From contig NZ_CP097122.1 of assembly GCF_024029775.1 (NCBI RefSeq), forward strand, positions 1,350,205 through 1,414,204: a stretch of DNA of 64,000 nucleotides, written 5' to 3'. The position numbers were made by a program, and so were the translations under genes. The DNA is from Fructobacillus americanaquae (GTDB lineage: Bacteria; Bacillota; Bacilli; Lactobacillales; Lactobacillaceae). The notes beneath the pieces are model-generated. The model was not told the DNA's origin. It saw only the letters and a program-made list of their open reading frames with translations, and made no database searches. Positions 25,084-33,960 of the stretch are shown in pieces (position 1 is the stretch's first letter; each line of letters opens with the position of its first letter).

Positions 25084-27478
25084 AACTATTCATATTTCTG
25101 GTTTCGGCCGTTGGTCAGATTTAACACTAACTGATTTGGCCGACTTTCAGGCTTTTTTTGGTCAAAATGAAGCCGGAAAATCGACCCTTAAGGCTTTTAT
25201 CTTGGGCGTTTTTTTTGGCTACAAGGCCCGAGCTAGTCAAAAATATGAACCACGGTCGGGAGCGGCATATGGTGGCTACCTGGACTTAGAAATCAGTCAG
25301 CAAACCTATCGTATTCAACGAATGAATCGAACACAGTCGGAGTTAACGGTCGTTAACTTGGCGGACGGTCAGGCTCTGGCTGATGGCGAAGAATTTTTAA
25401 CCCAACTATTTGGACCACTGAGTCGAGTGGACTATGAGCAGATTTTTGCCTTCGATGCCAAAGACTTACAGTTAGTCAATCAGTTGACGGGTCCTGATTT
25501 GGAAAAACACTTGTTGACCTACACGCAACCGCGGGCGTCAAAGTGGTTAGCCTGGGCAACTGACCAGCAAAAAGAGGGGAGTCAACTCTTTACTAAACAA
25601 AAAACAGGTAAGCGCCCGCTGAACCTAGCAAGTCAGGCTTACCAGCACCAGCAGGAAAGCCGCTTCGATCTGGCACAATCATTAAGCCAGTATCTTGAAA
25701 AAGGCAATCAGGTGGAAGGCCTACAGAAACAAATTGCGGGCCAAGACCAACAATTAGCAGTGACTAAGGAGCAATTAATAACGGCTCGGGATTTGTTGTC
25801 CTATTGGGAGCTTTATCAAGAAGCACTGGCATTGGAAGCCGCGGGGGCTGATGGTGGGCAGCAAGTCAACCGTTCCCAACAAAAAATTAGTGCCGCGGAT
25901 CAGGAACAGTTAAAGCAATTAGCCCTGCAACTCGACTGGCTGAACCAGCAACTAGAGGAGGCCAATGAACGTCGAGCTAAACTTAAAGATAGTCAATTGA
26001 CTAGCCTTAATCAGGCCGAAGTTATGGCCGTGCTGGAGAAATTGACCGAAACCAGCCAATCTCTCAAGGGAGTACTGGGACAGATTCATAGTGCCGACCG
26101 GCAAGTTGAAAAGTTTAAACAACAATTTCGTGGGAGAGCACCAGAACCGCTTAATACCGCTGATTTCCGTCTTCTTCAGGAACAAAATTATTGGCTTGGT
26201 GGAGCAGCGGCCAGTGGGGTGCTGTTAATCGGATCCTTTTTTCTACGATTGGCCCTACCGGTTGAAGTTCTTTTAGCCGCTGCCACTTTCGTCGCTGGCT
26301 ATTTAGCCAAAGGTCATCATGACCGAGTTGCCGCAGTGATGGCTCCCTTTGCACCCTGGGATAAGGAAACGATTCTGGCAGGCCAGTACGCTGCCACGTT
26401 GGCTCAAGATGCTAAAAAGTTGTCTCGTGACCTAGGCCGTCAGACCCAGAGGTTAGCCAGCCAAATCAGTCACCACTTGAACCAAATTGACGCCAAGCGC
26501 TTTACCCATCTCCATGAATCAATGGAAGATAATTATCAAGATTTGCTGGCGGCCGTCGATCAGGCCAGTCAACTGTACGGCTTGGATCCGGCTGTCGGCT
26601 TAAAGCGCCGGGTAGAAAAGGATCATGTGGCCGACCTTGAACACCAACTTTATCAAGAACGTGATCAAGTGCAGGCACAGATACAAAAAATTTTGCAAGA
26701 AAACAGGTTAACCTCACTTGGTCAGTTGTCCACTGCTTTAGCTAAGCAAAATGACCGAGATAAGAACGACCAGCGCCTGGCTGATTTATACCAACAGATT
26801 GGTGCAGACCGTCGTCAACGTTTGGTCAAATATCGAAACCGTCCTGCCTTAGAAAAGGCAGTAACGGATCTGGTAGAAAACCAAAAGCGCCTTGAGTTTG
26901 CTCAAGACCAGGCTAACCAGCAAGTCCAAGCCCTGCAAGTTGACCAGGCTGCCTTGGTTTCTGAAACCCAGTTTCAGGATTTGACCCAGGCGGTGGCTAA
27001 CCGGGCGGCACGCTTGACCGAAGACTTTGGTCGATACCTAGAAAAGTCGCTTTTACCGGCTTTGATTCAAACTATTTTTAATGGTCAGGACCAAGCTTTG
27101 AGCAGTCGGGTTCAAGATCAAGCGGGAACTTACTTGCAGCGTTTGACCCTGGGCCACTACCCAAAAATGCAAATTACGGAGAAACAGGTCCAAGTTTTTG
27201 ACCGAAACAATCAGTCCTTCACTTTGGCTGAGTTGTCGACCGGAGCTGCAGACCAGGCTTATTTGGCTGTTCGCTTGGCCTTGATTACAAGTTTGCAGTT
27301 AACAGAAGGCTTGCCAATCCTAGTTGATGATGCCTTTGTAAATTTTGATGAGAACCGTCAAGCGGAAGTGCTATCCTTATTACAGGACTTGGCGCAAGAC
27401 CGGCAAGTTCTTTTTTGGACTTTTACCGGTCAGCAAGTAGCCGACCAGCAGATTAATTTAGGAGAGATAAATGGCTAA
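25073..27478 (+). CDS. yhaN: YhaN: SMC/Rad50-like AAA ATPase with membrane hairpin
   Basis: 801 residues. N-terminal Walker A (FGQNEAGKST, about residues 29-38) and C-terminal signature (LSTGAADQAYLAVRLAL) plus Walker B (LPILVDDAFVNFD) form an ABC-type head. The parts between are long Gln-rich coiled coils. Near residues 373-415 two hydrophobic segments interrupt the coil, as in other YhaN proteins, suggesting membrane attachment. Partner of the YhaO nuclease. The gene is rich in CAG/CAA codons. It overlaps yhaM by 8 bases. Confidence 0.9.
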   Translation: MKIKTIHISGFGRWSDLTLTDLADFQAFFGQNEAGKSTLKAFILGVFFGYKARASQKYEPRSGAAYGGYLDLEISQQTYRIQRMNRTQSELTVVNLADGQALADGEEFLTQLFGPLSRVDYEQIFAFDAKDLQLVNQLTGPDLEKHLLTYTQPRASKWLAWATDQQKEGSQLFTKQKTGKRPLNLASQAYQHQQESRFDLAQSLSQYLEKGNQVEGLQKQIAGQDQQLAVTKEQLITARDLLSYWELYQEALALEAAGADGGQQVNRSQQKISAADQEQLKQLALQLDWLNQQLEEANERRAKLKDSQLTSLNQAEVMAVLEKLTETSQSLKGVLGQIHSADRQVEKFKQQFRGRAPEPLNTADFRLLQEQNYWLGGAAASGVLLIGSFFLRLALPVEVLLAAATFVAGYLAKGHHDRVAAVMAPFAPWDKETILAGQYAATLAQDAKKLSRDLGRQTQRLASQISHHLNQIDAKRFTHLHESMEDNYQDLLAAVDQASQLYGLDPAVGLKRRVEKDHVADLEHQLYQERDQVQAQIQKILQENRLTSLGQLSTALAKQNDRDKNDQRLADLYQQIGADRRQRLVKYRNRPALEKAVTDLVENQKRLEFAQDQANQQVQALQVDQAALVSETQFQDLTQAVANRAARLTEDFGRYLEKSLLPALIQTIFNGQDQALSSRVQDQAGTYLQRLTLGHYPKMQITEKQVQVFDRNNQSFTLAELSTGAADQAYLAVRLALITSLQLTEGLPILVDDAFVNFDENRQAEVLSLLQDLAQDRQVLFWTFTGQQVADQQINLGEING

Positions 27479-28511
27479 GTTATTATTACAGTACCGCGAA
27501 AATGATCCGGTTGATGCCTTTGCCTTGTTAAAGAAGGCTGAAGTTCGTCAAACGAAGACTGGCAAGGATTATTTGGCTTTGACCTTTGCCGATAGGTCGG
27601 GTGATATTCCTGGAAACCTGTGGGATGTGACTAAAGAAGGCATTGAACAGTTTCAAGCTGGCCGAGTCGTTAAGGTTACGGGTACTCGGTCAGCTTTTAA
27701 AGGCAACCCGCAAATTCAAATCAGTCAACTTCGTTTGACTGATAATGGTGAACCTAGTTCAGCAGCAGATTTTATCAAAAGCGCCCCTGTTAAAAAAGCT
27801 GATTTAGAAGCAGAGCTAACGGATACAATCTTTAAGATTACTCAGCCAATATGGAACCGCTTAGTTCGCCAATTGTTCAAGAAGTTCCACGATGACTTTA
27901 TGGAATTTCCTGCTGCCAAGACGAACCACCATGCCTTTGCTCGTGGCTTGGCCTTTCATAGCCTGTCAATTGCGCGCTTAGCGGAAACGGTTAGCGATCT
28001 TTATCCTCAGTTAAATAAGGACTTGTTGCTGGCCGGTGCGCTTTTGCACGACTTGGGCAAGGTGATTGAGCTTTCAGGACCGGCCTCAACGGAGTATACT
28101 CGGGCCGGCAAGCTGATCGGCCATATCACGCTGATTGACGAGCAACTGGTTTTAGCAGTCAATGAGCTGAAGATGGATTTGAATCAGGAGGATGTTCTGA
28201 TTTTACGACACGTTGTGCTGGCCCATCATGGTCTTTTGGAGTATGGATCACCCGTTCGCCCCCAGATGATGGAAGCCGAAATTCTGCATCAGTTAGATGA
28301 GATGGATGCTTCAATTCAAATGCTGACGGGTGCTATGGAACAAACAGAACCTGGTGAGTTTTCCAAGCGGATTTTTGCCATGGATAACCGGGCCTTTTAC
28401 CGTCCGGAAGGTGTTCAAAGAGCAGAGGGGCCAACGGATGACGATTTGCCACCGCTACCACCAGAAGACCCTGAAGCGGGGTCGCCAATTGACCCAACGG
28501 CGCTGTTCTGA
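27471..28511 (+). CDS. yhaM: 3'-5' exoribonuclease YhaM
   Basis: 346 residues: an N-terminal OB-fold nucleic-acid-binding domain (residues about 15-95) and an HD phosphohydrolase domain with NHHAFARGLAFHSLSIA and the HDLGK metal motif, then VVLAHHGLLEYGSP. YhaM trims short 3' tails of mRNA in Firmicutes. Last gene of the yhaONM operon. The stop is 150 bases before the shared terminator with prsA; 28512-28660 shows no convincing gene. Confidence 0.93.
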   Translation: MAKLLLQYRENDPVDAFALLKKAEVRQTKTGKDYLALTFADRSGDIPGNLWDVTKEGIEQFQAGRVVKVTGTRSAFKGNPQIQISQLRLTDNGEPSSAADFIKSAPVKKADLEAELTDTIFKITQPIWNRLVRQLFKKFHDDFMEFPAAKTNHHAFARGLAFHSLSIARLAETVSDLYPQLNKDLLLAGALLHDLGKVIELSGPASTEYTRAGKLIGHITLIDEQLVLAVNELKMDLNQEDVLILRHVVLAHHGLLEYGSPVRPQMMEAEILHQLDEMDASIQMLTGAMEQTEPGEFSKRIFAMDNRAFYRPEGVQRAEGPTDDDLPPLPPEDPEAGSPIDPTALF

Positions 28512-28660
28512 ATTTTAAAAAGGGTGTGGGTAAATCGGTACCAAGTGAAACCTGGCCAGATGTTCATGCGTGTTTAAGCAAGTTTTGCCAAAGGCTTCGT
28601 GTGTCCGGGAAACTCTTAATGAAGCGGGGCAACCAAGTGCTCTTACAAGCTACAACACTA

Positions 28661-28693
28661 AAAAAGAGGATTCCAATCGGAATCCTCTTTTTG
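28661..28693. terminator. Bidirectional terminator between yhaM and prsA
   Basis: AAAAAGAGGATTCC-AATC-GGAATCCTCTTTTT perfect 14 bp stem with A/T runs on both sides, serving the rightward yhaM and leftward prsA transcripts. Confidence 0.95.
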
Positions 28694-28715
28694 TTTGTAA
28701 ACTATCACTGATTGA

Positions 28716-29615
28716 TTAAACGCCGGCAGTTAAGTAACCTGACAAGGCATTCTTCAAATCAGAATCTTTGATGGTGACATCGTTCTGACGGAGAATTTTA
28801 CCAACAATCTTTTGAATTTCAGTTGAGTTGTTTGAATCGTTCAAGAAGTCGCTGATCAACTTATCTTTCAACTTTTGTTCAACCTTGCTCTCGGCGGGCT
28901 TACTTGCCATATTATCAGTACGGACAACGTAGTAGTTTGAGCCAGATGAAGGCTTAACTGGTGATGATGAATAAGTACCGTTATCCTGGTTAAAAGCGGC
29001 CTTCCGAATTTCAGAATCAACTGTCGTATTTGTTGAATCAAAGGCAGGCAATTGACCGGACTTATTGACTTGGGCGTTCTTTGATGAATACTGCTTGTAG
29101 ACATCATCCCATGAAGTTCCGTTGTTCAAGGCATCGATTGCCTGTTGAGCGGTATCCTCGTCTTTGGCTGTAATCAAAGAAATTGTAGTATCAGGGACGT
29201 AGTTGTTATAGGCGTCGTTTAACTTATCCTTTGAGATCTTATAGTTGGCCTTAACGGCTGCGTTCATGACAAGCTTTTCACGCAATGAATCCTTGTACTG
29301 AGTGTCTGTCAAACCTGATTGTGACAACATTGAAGCAAATGAATCGCCATATTGAGCCTTGGAAGTCGTGTAGGCATTGGTAACATCTGATTTTGAAACC
29401 TGTGAGCCGTATTGTTTTTCCAAGACCTTATCAATCACCATTTGGGCGAAGACTTGCTTACCAGCAGACGAGGACTTGACCTTGTCGTAATATTCTTCTT
29501 GGGTAATCTTACCGGCATCGGTTGTGGCCAATGTCTTTGACGTTGACAAACCGAGATAGGCAACGCCAGCAATAAAGACGATGACGATGAATCCCCAGAT
29601 AACTTTGCGGTGCAT
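28716..29615 (-). CDS. prsA: PrsA-like foldase without a lipobox
   Basis: 299-residue extracytoplasmic folding factor. The N-terminal region (MHRKVIWGFIVIVFIAGVAYLG) is a signal/anchor helix, followed by TDAGKITQEEYYDKVKSS, the usual start of PrsA. The central parvulin-like PPIase part is short and degenerate, without the usual HILV/GG-LG motifs. No Cys follows the hydrophobic segment, so it cannot be a lipoprotein like Bacillus PrsA; it is probably held by an uncleaved N-terminal helix. Confidence 0.8.
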   Translation of the reverse strand: MHRKVIWGFIVIVFIAGVAYLGLSTSKTLATTDAGKITQEEYYDKVKSSSAGKQVFAQMVIDKVLEKQYGSQVSKSDVTNAYTTSKAQYGDSFASMLSQSGLTDTQYKDSLREKLVMNAAVKANYKISKDKLNDAYNNYVPDTTISLITAKDEDTAQQAIDALNNGTSWDDVYKQYSSKNAQVNKSGQLPAFDSTNTTVDSEIRKAAFNQDNGTYSSSPVKPSSGSNYYVVRTDNMASKPAESKVEQKLKDKLISDFLNDSNNSTEIQKIVGKILRQNDVTIKDSDLKNALSGYLTAGV

Positions 29616-29664
29616 AAAATTAGTTTCCTTCCGAATTGAAATAATTGATACGAAGACTATTCTA

Positions 29665-29904
29665 TCACAGTTTCGAATGGTTCGACTGAGTTGTCTTCAT
29701 TTTTTCCTGAACATCTTTGATGCGATCGAGGTGAACTTGGTTCTCATATTGGGTGCGCTTAGCTGCCCGTTTTAGTTCTGCTAAATCAGCCTGGTTTGCT
29801 TCGAGCGATTGTGTCAAGACGGTGACCTGTTTTTTTGCCTTCTGACTAAGGCGTAAAATCGTCTTAAATTCTTTAAGAGTTGCTTTTACTCGTGCAAATG
29901 CCAT
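29665..29904 (-). CDS. Small coiled-coil protein of unknown function
   Basis: 79 residues, very rich in Lys, Gln, Ala and Leu, with heptad-like spacing (residues about 15-70), so probably one long helix or coiled coil. No domain recognised. It lies 3 bases downstream of the HIT gene on the same strand, hence in the same transcript. Confidence 0.7.
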   Translation of the reverse strand: MAFARVKATLKEFKTILRLSQKAKKQVTVLTQSLEANQADLAELKRAAKRTQYENQVHLDRIKDVQEKMKTTQSNHSKL

Positions 29905-29907
29905 GAT

Positions 29908-30336
29908 TTACTCCAATTCTTTCTTAATATTTTGAGCTAGTTCCTCGTAGCGATTTTCATCGTACTGGTCGGAGTTATCGATCGTCGGTGCCAGGGCATC
30001 ATTTAGCCCGTCACCATCACGACGGGGAATCAAATGCCAGTGAGAATGGATGACGGTTTGACCAGCGGAAGGACCATTGTTAGATGAGATATTGATGCCG
30101 GTAATTGTCTTATCGGCAGCCTTGATGGCACGAGCTAAGGCCGGTAACTTCAGCAAAACCTTTTGGGCAATGACATCATCGTAGGCGAAGATGTCATCGA
30201 CGTGCTTTTTGGGAATTAAGAGCGTGTGACCAGGGGTAACCTGGGAAATATCCAAAAAGGCGAGTAAGTCGTCGTCTTCATAGACTTTATAAGAAGGAAT
30301 TTCTCCTGCGATGATTTTGTCAAAAATATCTGCCAT
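29908..30336 (-). CDS. hit: HIT family hydrolase
   Basis: 142-residue histidine-triad protein; family members hydrolyse nucleoside phosphoramidates and similar nucleotides. N-terminal DIFDKIIAGEIPSYKVYEDDDLLAFLDI, GHTLLIPKKH and the triad TVIHSHWHLIPRRDG are visible. GGAGG precedes the ATG. It is divergent from ecsA, a typical Lactobacillales arrangement. Confidence 0.95.
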   Translation of the reverse strand: MADIFDKIIAGEIPSYKVYEDDDLLAFLDISQVTPGHTLLIPKKHVDDIFAYDDVIAQKVLLKLPALARAIKAADKTITGINISSNNGPSAGQTVIHSHWHLIPRRDGDGLNDALAPTIDNSDQYDENRYEELAQNIKKELE

Positions 30337-30371
30337 AATGGCCTCCTTTTTCCTGTGTTTCTTTATTTTCT

Positions 30372-30380
30372 ATTATAGCA
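30372..30380 (-). promoter_or_regulatory. Extended -10 promoter of the HIT gene (minus strand)
   Basis: On the minus strand TGC-TATAAT lies 35 bases before the HIT start codon, leaving a normal leader with GGAGG. It is back-to-back with the ecsA promoter. Confidence 0.65.
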
Positions 30381-30416
30381 AAATTCAGGTAAAACAACCG
30401 TTATCAGACTAGAACC

Positions 30417-30425
30417 TGGTATAAT
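30417..30425 (+). promoter_or_regulatory. Extended -10 promoter giving a probably leaderless ecsA mRNA
   Basis: TGG-TATAAT ends 7 bases before the ecsA ATG at 30433, the same spacing as at the cold-shock gene. AAAGG in between cannot act as a ribosome site if transcription starts at the A of ATG. Confidence 0.65.
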
Positions 30426-30432
30426 AAAGGCT

Positions 30433-31143
30433 ATGGGACTATCAATTAAAAAATTATATGGGGGCTACGCTGGTCAGGATGTCTTAAAAGACGTCTCCAT
30501 CACGGTACCAGATGGGCAAATTGTTGCATTAATCGGCTTAAATGGGGCCGGAAAATCGACTACCTTCAAGCACGTTATTGGAGAACGTCCAATTCGATCA
30601 GGTAAGGTTGTTTTCAACGAGGTGGACCTTGTTGAAAATCCAACTGCCTTTAAGGAGCAGTTAGCCTATATTCCGGAGCAGCCGATTCTTTATGACGAGT
30701 TGACCCTAGCGGAACACATTCATCTAATGTTGGCTAGCCACGGCCTCGATGACCAGGAGCATTGGCATCAGGCGATGGCTTTGTTGGTAACCTTTCGCTT
30801 GGATAATAAGTTACACTGGCTACCCAAGCATTTTTCCAAGGGCATGCAGCAAAAGGTAATGTTAGTGGCGGCTTTTAGTCTTAAAGCGCCATTAATGGTC
30901 ATCGATGAGCCATTTCTTGGTCTGGACGTTTTGGCTCAAAAAGCTTTGGTTCAACTCATGGAGGAGCGAACCAAGGCAGGCGGTGCAATCCTTTTGACGA
31001 CACATTTGCTGTCCTCAGCGGCAGCCTTTGTCGATCAATTTGTCTGGTTGGACCAGGGCGAGGTTCGAGAGCAGGCAAGTCCCGCAGAATTAGCGGCTGA
31101 ACACCAGATATCCTTAGTTGAAATGGATGAACTCTTTTCATGA
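30433..31143 (+). CDS. ecsA: EcsA-like ABC transporter ATP-binding protein
   Basis: 236 residues with Walker A GLNGAGKST (about 38), Q-loop AYIPEQP, a non-standard signature FSKGMQQK in place of LSGGQ (as in EcsA) and Walker B LMVIDEPFLGLD, then a switch TTHLL. In Bacillus EcsAB affects regulated proteolysis by RasP, protein secretion and peptide export; an rseP gene is also present in this window. It overlaps ecsB by 4 bases. Confidence 0.9.
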   Translation: MGLSIKKLYGGYAGQDVLKDVSITVPDGQIVALIGLNGAGKSTTFKHVIGERPIRSGKVVFNEVDLVENPTAFKEQLAYIPEQPILYDELTLAEHIHLMLASHGLDDQEHWHQAMALLVTFRLDNKLHWLPKHFSKGMQQKVMLVAAFSLKAPLMVIDEPFLGLDVLAQKALVQLMEERTKAGGAILLTTHLLSSAAAFVDQFVWLDQGEVREQASPAELAAEHQISLVEMDELFS

Positions 31144-32426
31144 CGGCGGCCACTAAGAAACTTGACTTAAACCGGCTTTACAAGGACCGGTCAGCGGTTA
31201 TGAATCGGCAAAATCAACGTTACCTTCGCCTGCTGTTTAACGATCATTTTGTCGTCTTTCTGTTAATCATAATTGGGGCGGCTATCCTGTCGTTTCAATT
31301 ATTAGCTCAGCAATCCCTGGAAACACCAATTGCTTTTTTACCATCCTATTGGCAGTTGGGACTCATTTTTTGGTTAGTTTTGGCTCAACAGTTCGGTTCT
31401 TTTGTGACTTATCTTAAGCCGGCCGACCGGATTTTTCTATCGGCTGGAGATAACTTTCTGACGAAAACTTACCTCAACCAAGCTTGGCGCCGGTCCTTCA
31501 TCTTGGCAGCCGGTTGGCAGATTGCTTTTCTTGGTCTTGCCTGGCCAGTAATGAATCTTATTGGTCTCGGCAATCCTGTTGATTGGTCGCTATCCTTGCT
31601 GACAATGGTAGCCAGTAAGGCCTTTATGCTTGTTCAAGCCCTTGATCGCCATGAGCGGGGAAATACTTGGACCGGTTTTGATCAAACACGAGCAAGTTGG
31701 CTAATTCGCCTCGCTATGCCGTTTGTTTTGGCTTTTTCGATTGTTTTGTTACCTCATTCATGGCGACTCTGGGTTCTGGCAGGATTTATCGTTATTTTGA
31801 CTGTGGCTGCTTTGACCTGGTTTTTTCAGCACCAACAAGCTCGGCGCACAATCGATTGGCATGTTGCTTTGACCACAAGCCAACGGCATCTTCAAGTTGT
31901 TTGGCAGTTTTACGGTCTATTTGCTCAGGTACCAAATCAGGAGGGAACGGTCAAACGTCGTGCGTACTTGGATAACCTTCTCGGCCGATTTTCTTTTCAA
32001 AAGGAACCGGTGCGTCGACTGTTCTGGATTAAGCTCCTACGCGGTGGCGATGAGTTTGTCTTAGTTCTGCGCTTGGTCATAATCGGAATGATTTTACTGG
32101 TGGCTTTACCTAAAGATGGTTATTACTTGCAGGCGGCAGGAATGGTTTTGTTGGTTTACTTGATTAACTTTCAGTTACTTCCTGTCTTTGAAAAAACGCG
32201 GGCAGTGCTGTGGACTCGGTTAGCCTTTGCAGATAAAAAGCAGCAAGAAAAAACCTTTTTGGTTGTCCTCACCGAAATTACTAGTACTGTTATTGGTTTG
32301 ACCTTCTTGGTCATGTTGTTGATAGCCGGTCCTGCAGCTGCCTTAGCCGTTTTGATTGGTGGTCTACTTTTAACCTTGGTTCTTTATGGACTTTGGCTGC
32401 CAAAAACTTTGCACAAAAAGAATTAA
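31140..32426 (+). CDS. ecsB: EcsB-like ABC transporter permease
   Basis: 428 residues with about 9-10 hydrophobic segments in two groups, separated by a charged loop (residues about 250-310). The N-terminus carries LDLNRLYKDRSAVMNRQNQRYLRLLFNDHFVVFLLII, typical of EcsB. Translationally coupled to ecsA. Membrane half of the transporter. Confidence 0.88.
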   Translation: MTAATKKLDLNRLYKDRSAVMNRQNQRYLRLLFNDHFVVFLLIIIGAAILSFQLLAQQSLETPIAFLPSYWQLGLIFWLVLAQQFGSFVTYLKPADRIFLSAGDNFLTKTYLNQAWRRSFILAAGWQIAFLGLAWPVMNLIGLGNPVDWSLSLLTMVASKAFMLVQALDRHERGNTWTGFDQTRASWLIRLAMPFVLAFSIVLLPHSWRLWVLAGFIVILTVAALTWFFQHQQARRTIDWHVALTTSQRHLQVVWQFYGLFAQVPNQEGTVKRRAYLDNLLGRFSFQKEPVRRLFWIKLLRGGDEFVLVLRLVIIGMILLVALPKDGYYLQAAGMVLLVYLINFQLLPVFEKTRAVLWTRLAFADKKQQEKTFLVVLTEITSTVIGLTFLVMLLIAGPAAALAVLIGGLLLTLVLYGLWLPKTLHKKN

Positions 32427-32438
32427 AAGGAAATACTT

Positions 32439-33098
32439 ATGCATTTACGTTCGAAACCATGGGCCAAGCCTTGGCTTGAAGCTCATACAGATTTGGTTAT
32501 TGACCAGGAACAAGCACAAAAGTTGCGTGGTCACTGGCAAGAAATCTTTGACCAAGACCAACCAATTCACGTTGAAATTGGGTCAGGAAAGGGCCAGTTC
32601 ATTATGGAAATGGCCAAGAAGAACCCGCAGATTAACTATATTGGGATGGAAATTCAAGAAACGGCGGTGGCGATTGCGGCCCGCAAGTCTTTTGAGGCTG
32701 TTGGCGTTTTGCCAAACTTGCGTTATCTTTACGGTAACGGTTCAGGAGTGGAAACTTATTTTGAGAAGGGTGAAATCCAAAAGATTTACCTGAACTTCTC
32801 TGATCCATGGCCAAAGTCACGACATGAAAGCCGTCGTTTGACTTATAAGACTTTCTTGTCTTCTTATCGGGCAGTTTTGCCAGAGGGTGGGGAAGTCGAA
32901 TTTAAGACTGATAACCGTCATCTTTTCGAGTATTCTTTGGTTTCTTTCATGGACTTTGGAATGCGCTGGACGCCAGAAGACTATAGTTTGGACTTGCATG
33001 CTGATGCTGATAAGGTCGCCGGTAACGTTGAAACGGAATATGAACAGAAGTTCATGGCCTTGGGCCAACCAATTTATAAGGTGAAGGCTCATTTTTAA
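32439..33098 (+). CDS. trmB: tRNA (guanine-N7-)-methyltransferase
   Basis: 219-residue class I SAM methyltransferase making m7G46 in tRNA. HVEIGSGKGQFIMEMAK is the SAM motif; YIGMEIQETAVAIA, LNFSDPWPKSRHESRRLTYKTFL and GGEVEFKTDNRHLFEYSL are TrmB signatures. AAAGGAAA precedes the ATG. HIT/ecsAB/trmB is a conserved neighbourhood. Confidence 0.97.
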   Translation: MHLRSKPWAKPWLEAHTDLVIDQEQAQKLRGHWQEIFDQDQPIHVEIGSGKGQFIMEMAKKNPQINYIGMEIQETAVAIAARKSFEAVGVLPNLRYLYGNGSGVETYFEKGEIQKIYLNFSDPWPKSRHESRRLTYKTFLSSYRAVLPEGGEVEFKTDNRHLFEYSLVSFMDFGMRWTPEDYSLDLHADADKVAGNVETEYEQKFMALGQPIYKVKAHF

Positions 33099-33108
33099 AG
33101 AAGTAGCT

Positions 33109-33130
33109 AAAAAGGCCGGAAGGCCTTTTT
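33109..33130 (+). terminator. Terminator after trmB
   Basis: AAAAAGGCC-GGAA-GGCCTTTTT perfect 9 bp stem, A/T runs on both sides. Confidence 0.9.
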
Positions 33131-33375
33131 TAGTGGATTAGTATTAGTATTTGTCAAAAATAGCTGAAATGTTGAGTCGATCTAAATACTTAAAAATCCA
33201 TTTGTACAGGTGATCAAAGACTGAAGCCGACAGCCAAGAGATATAAATGTCACGGTTGATCTAACAGGTGTCAGCCGGGCAATAGTGATGGATAAAATTT
33301 GTTAAAAAGTCTGTGCCATTGATTTCACAGGTGGTGTTAAAACTATCGAAAAAATTAGGTTAGATTTAATAATAT
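33131..33375. other. Gene-free stretch with three ACAGGTG repeats
   Basis: No reading frame with a ribosome site is seen. ACAGGTG occurs at 33206, 33264 and 33327, about 60 bases apart, the last two inside a longer match (TTGATyTnACAGGTG). It could be the remnant of a lost gene or regulatory DNA. Confidence 0.35.
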
Positions 33376-33448
33376 AAAAAATCCTCTTATGGACTTTGAT
33401 TGTCAGGAAGGGTTGTCTTCAATCGATTTGCTCGTAAGAGGATTTTTT
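33376..33448. repeat. 14 bp perfect inverted repeat with 45-base loop
   Basis: AAAAAATCCTCTTA (33376-33389) and TAAGAGGATTTTTT (33435-33448) are exact complements. The outer A and T runs would serve as a terminator in either direction, in particular for the minus-strand gene ending at 33466. The loop is unusually long for a terminator and has a weak inner stem. Confidence 0.6.
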
Positions 33449-33465
33449 ATTAGTGATTTGCTCTG

Positions 33466-33711
33466 TTAAAGAAAGTTTCTAGTGTTACGGAATCCGTCAA
33501 TGGCCAGCTTTGCTGAAAGCTGGTCAGGGAAACGTTGAACATGGAGGTTAATGATGTCAGAGTTAGCAAAAAGTTCGACCCGTTGAACGAGGTAGTGGGG
33601 CATGTCGACACCGGTTGTTAATGAAATGATATCACCGCGACTAGGAGTGATAGGAAGCTTGACATCCGTTTCAACACGAGCTGAGGCAAGAATGAAATTA
33701 TATTGAACCAT
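33466..33711 (-). CDS. Hypothetical 81-residue protein
   Basis: Not recognised. Soluble, mostly beta-like, without a signal or membrane segment: an N-terminal VQYNFILASARVETDVKLPITPSRGDIISL and a basic end. On the minus strand GAAAGGAAA lies before the ATG. A perfect 10 bp hairpin (33728-33751) sits in its leader. Confidence 0.65.
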   Translation of the reverse strand: MVQYNFILASARVETDVKLPITPSRGDIISLTTGVDMPHYLVQRVELFANSDIINLHVQRFPDQLSAKLAIDGFRNTRNFL

Positions 33712-33727
33712 TAACTTTTCCTTTCGT

Positions 33728-33751
33728 AGCTTTAATTTATGAATTAAAGCT
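33728..33751 (-). promoter_or_regulatory. Leader hairpin upstream of the 81-residue gene
   Basis: AGCTTTAATT/AATTAAAGCT perfect 10 bp arms with a 4-base loop, 17 bases before the start codon on the minus strand and just outside the ribosome site. The rest of 33752-33960 holds no gene that I can see. Confidence 0.5.
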
Positions 33752-33960
33752 GTTAATGCATTGAACTACTCTCATTGTATTTGTTTTCGAACGGAATGTA
33801 AAACGTTTTCAGCAAGCAATCACTATTTTTAATCCACAGATTGATTAGCGATTTTGGACCAGCCCTTTGGACTGAACATGGTGTTATCAACATGTTTTGA
33901 ATTGTTGTTTGAATGAAATTTATAGCTCCGAATGATTTGCTCGACCTGGTAGGGACAAGT

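Noticed and set aside
28526..28711. 61-residue frame between yhaM and prsA
   Set aside because: Runs through the bidirectional terminator and has no ribosome site.
33806..33821. TGTAAAACGTTTTCA as a catabolite (cre) site
   Set aside because: One base too long for the cre consensus and not placed at a clear promoter.
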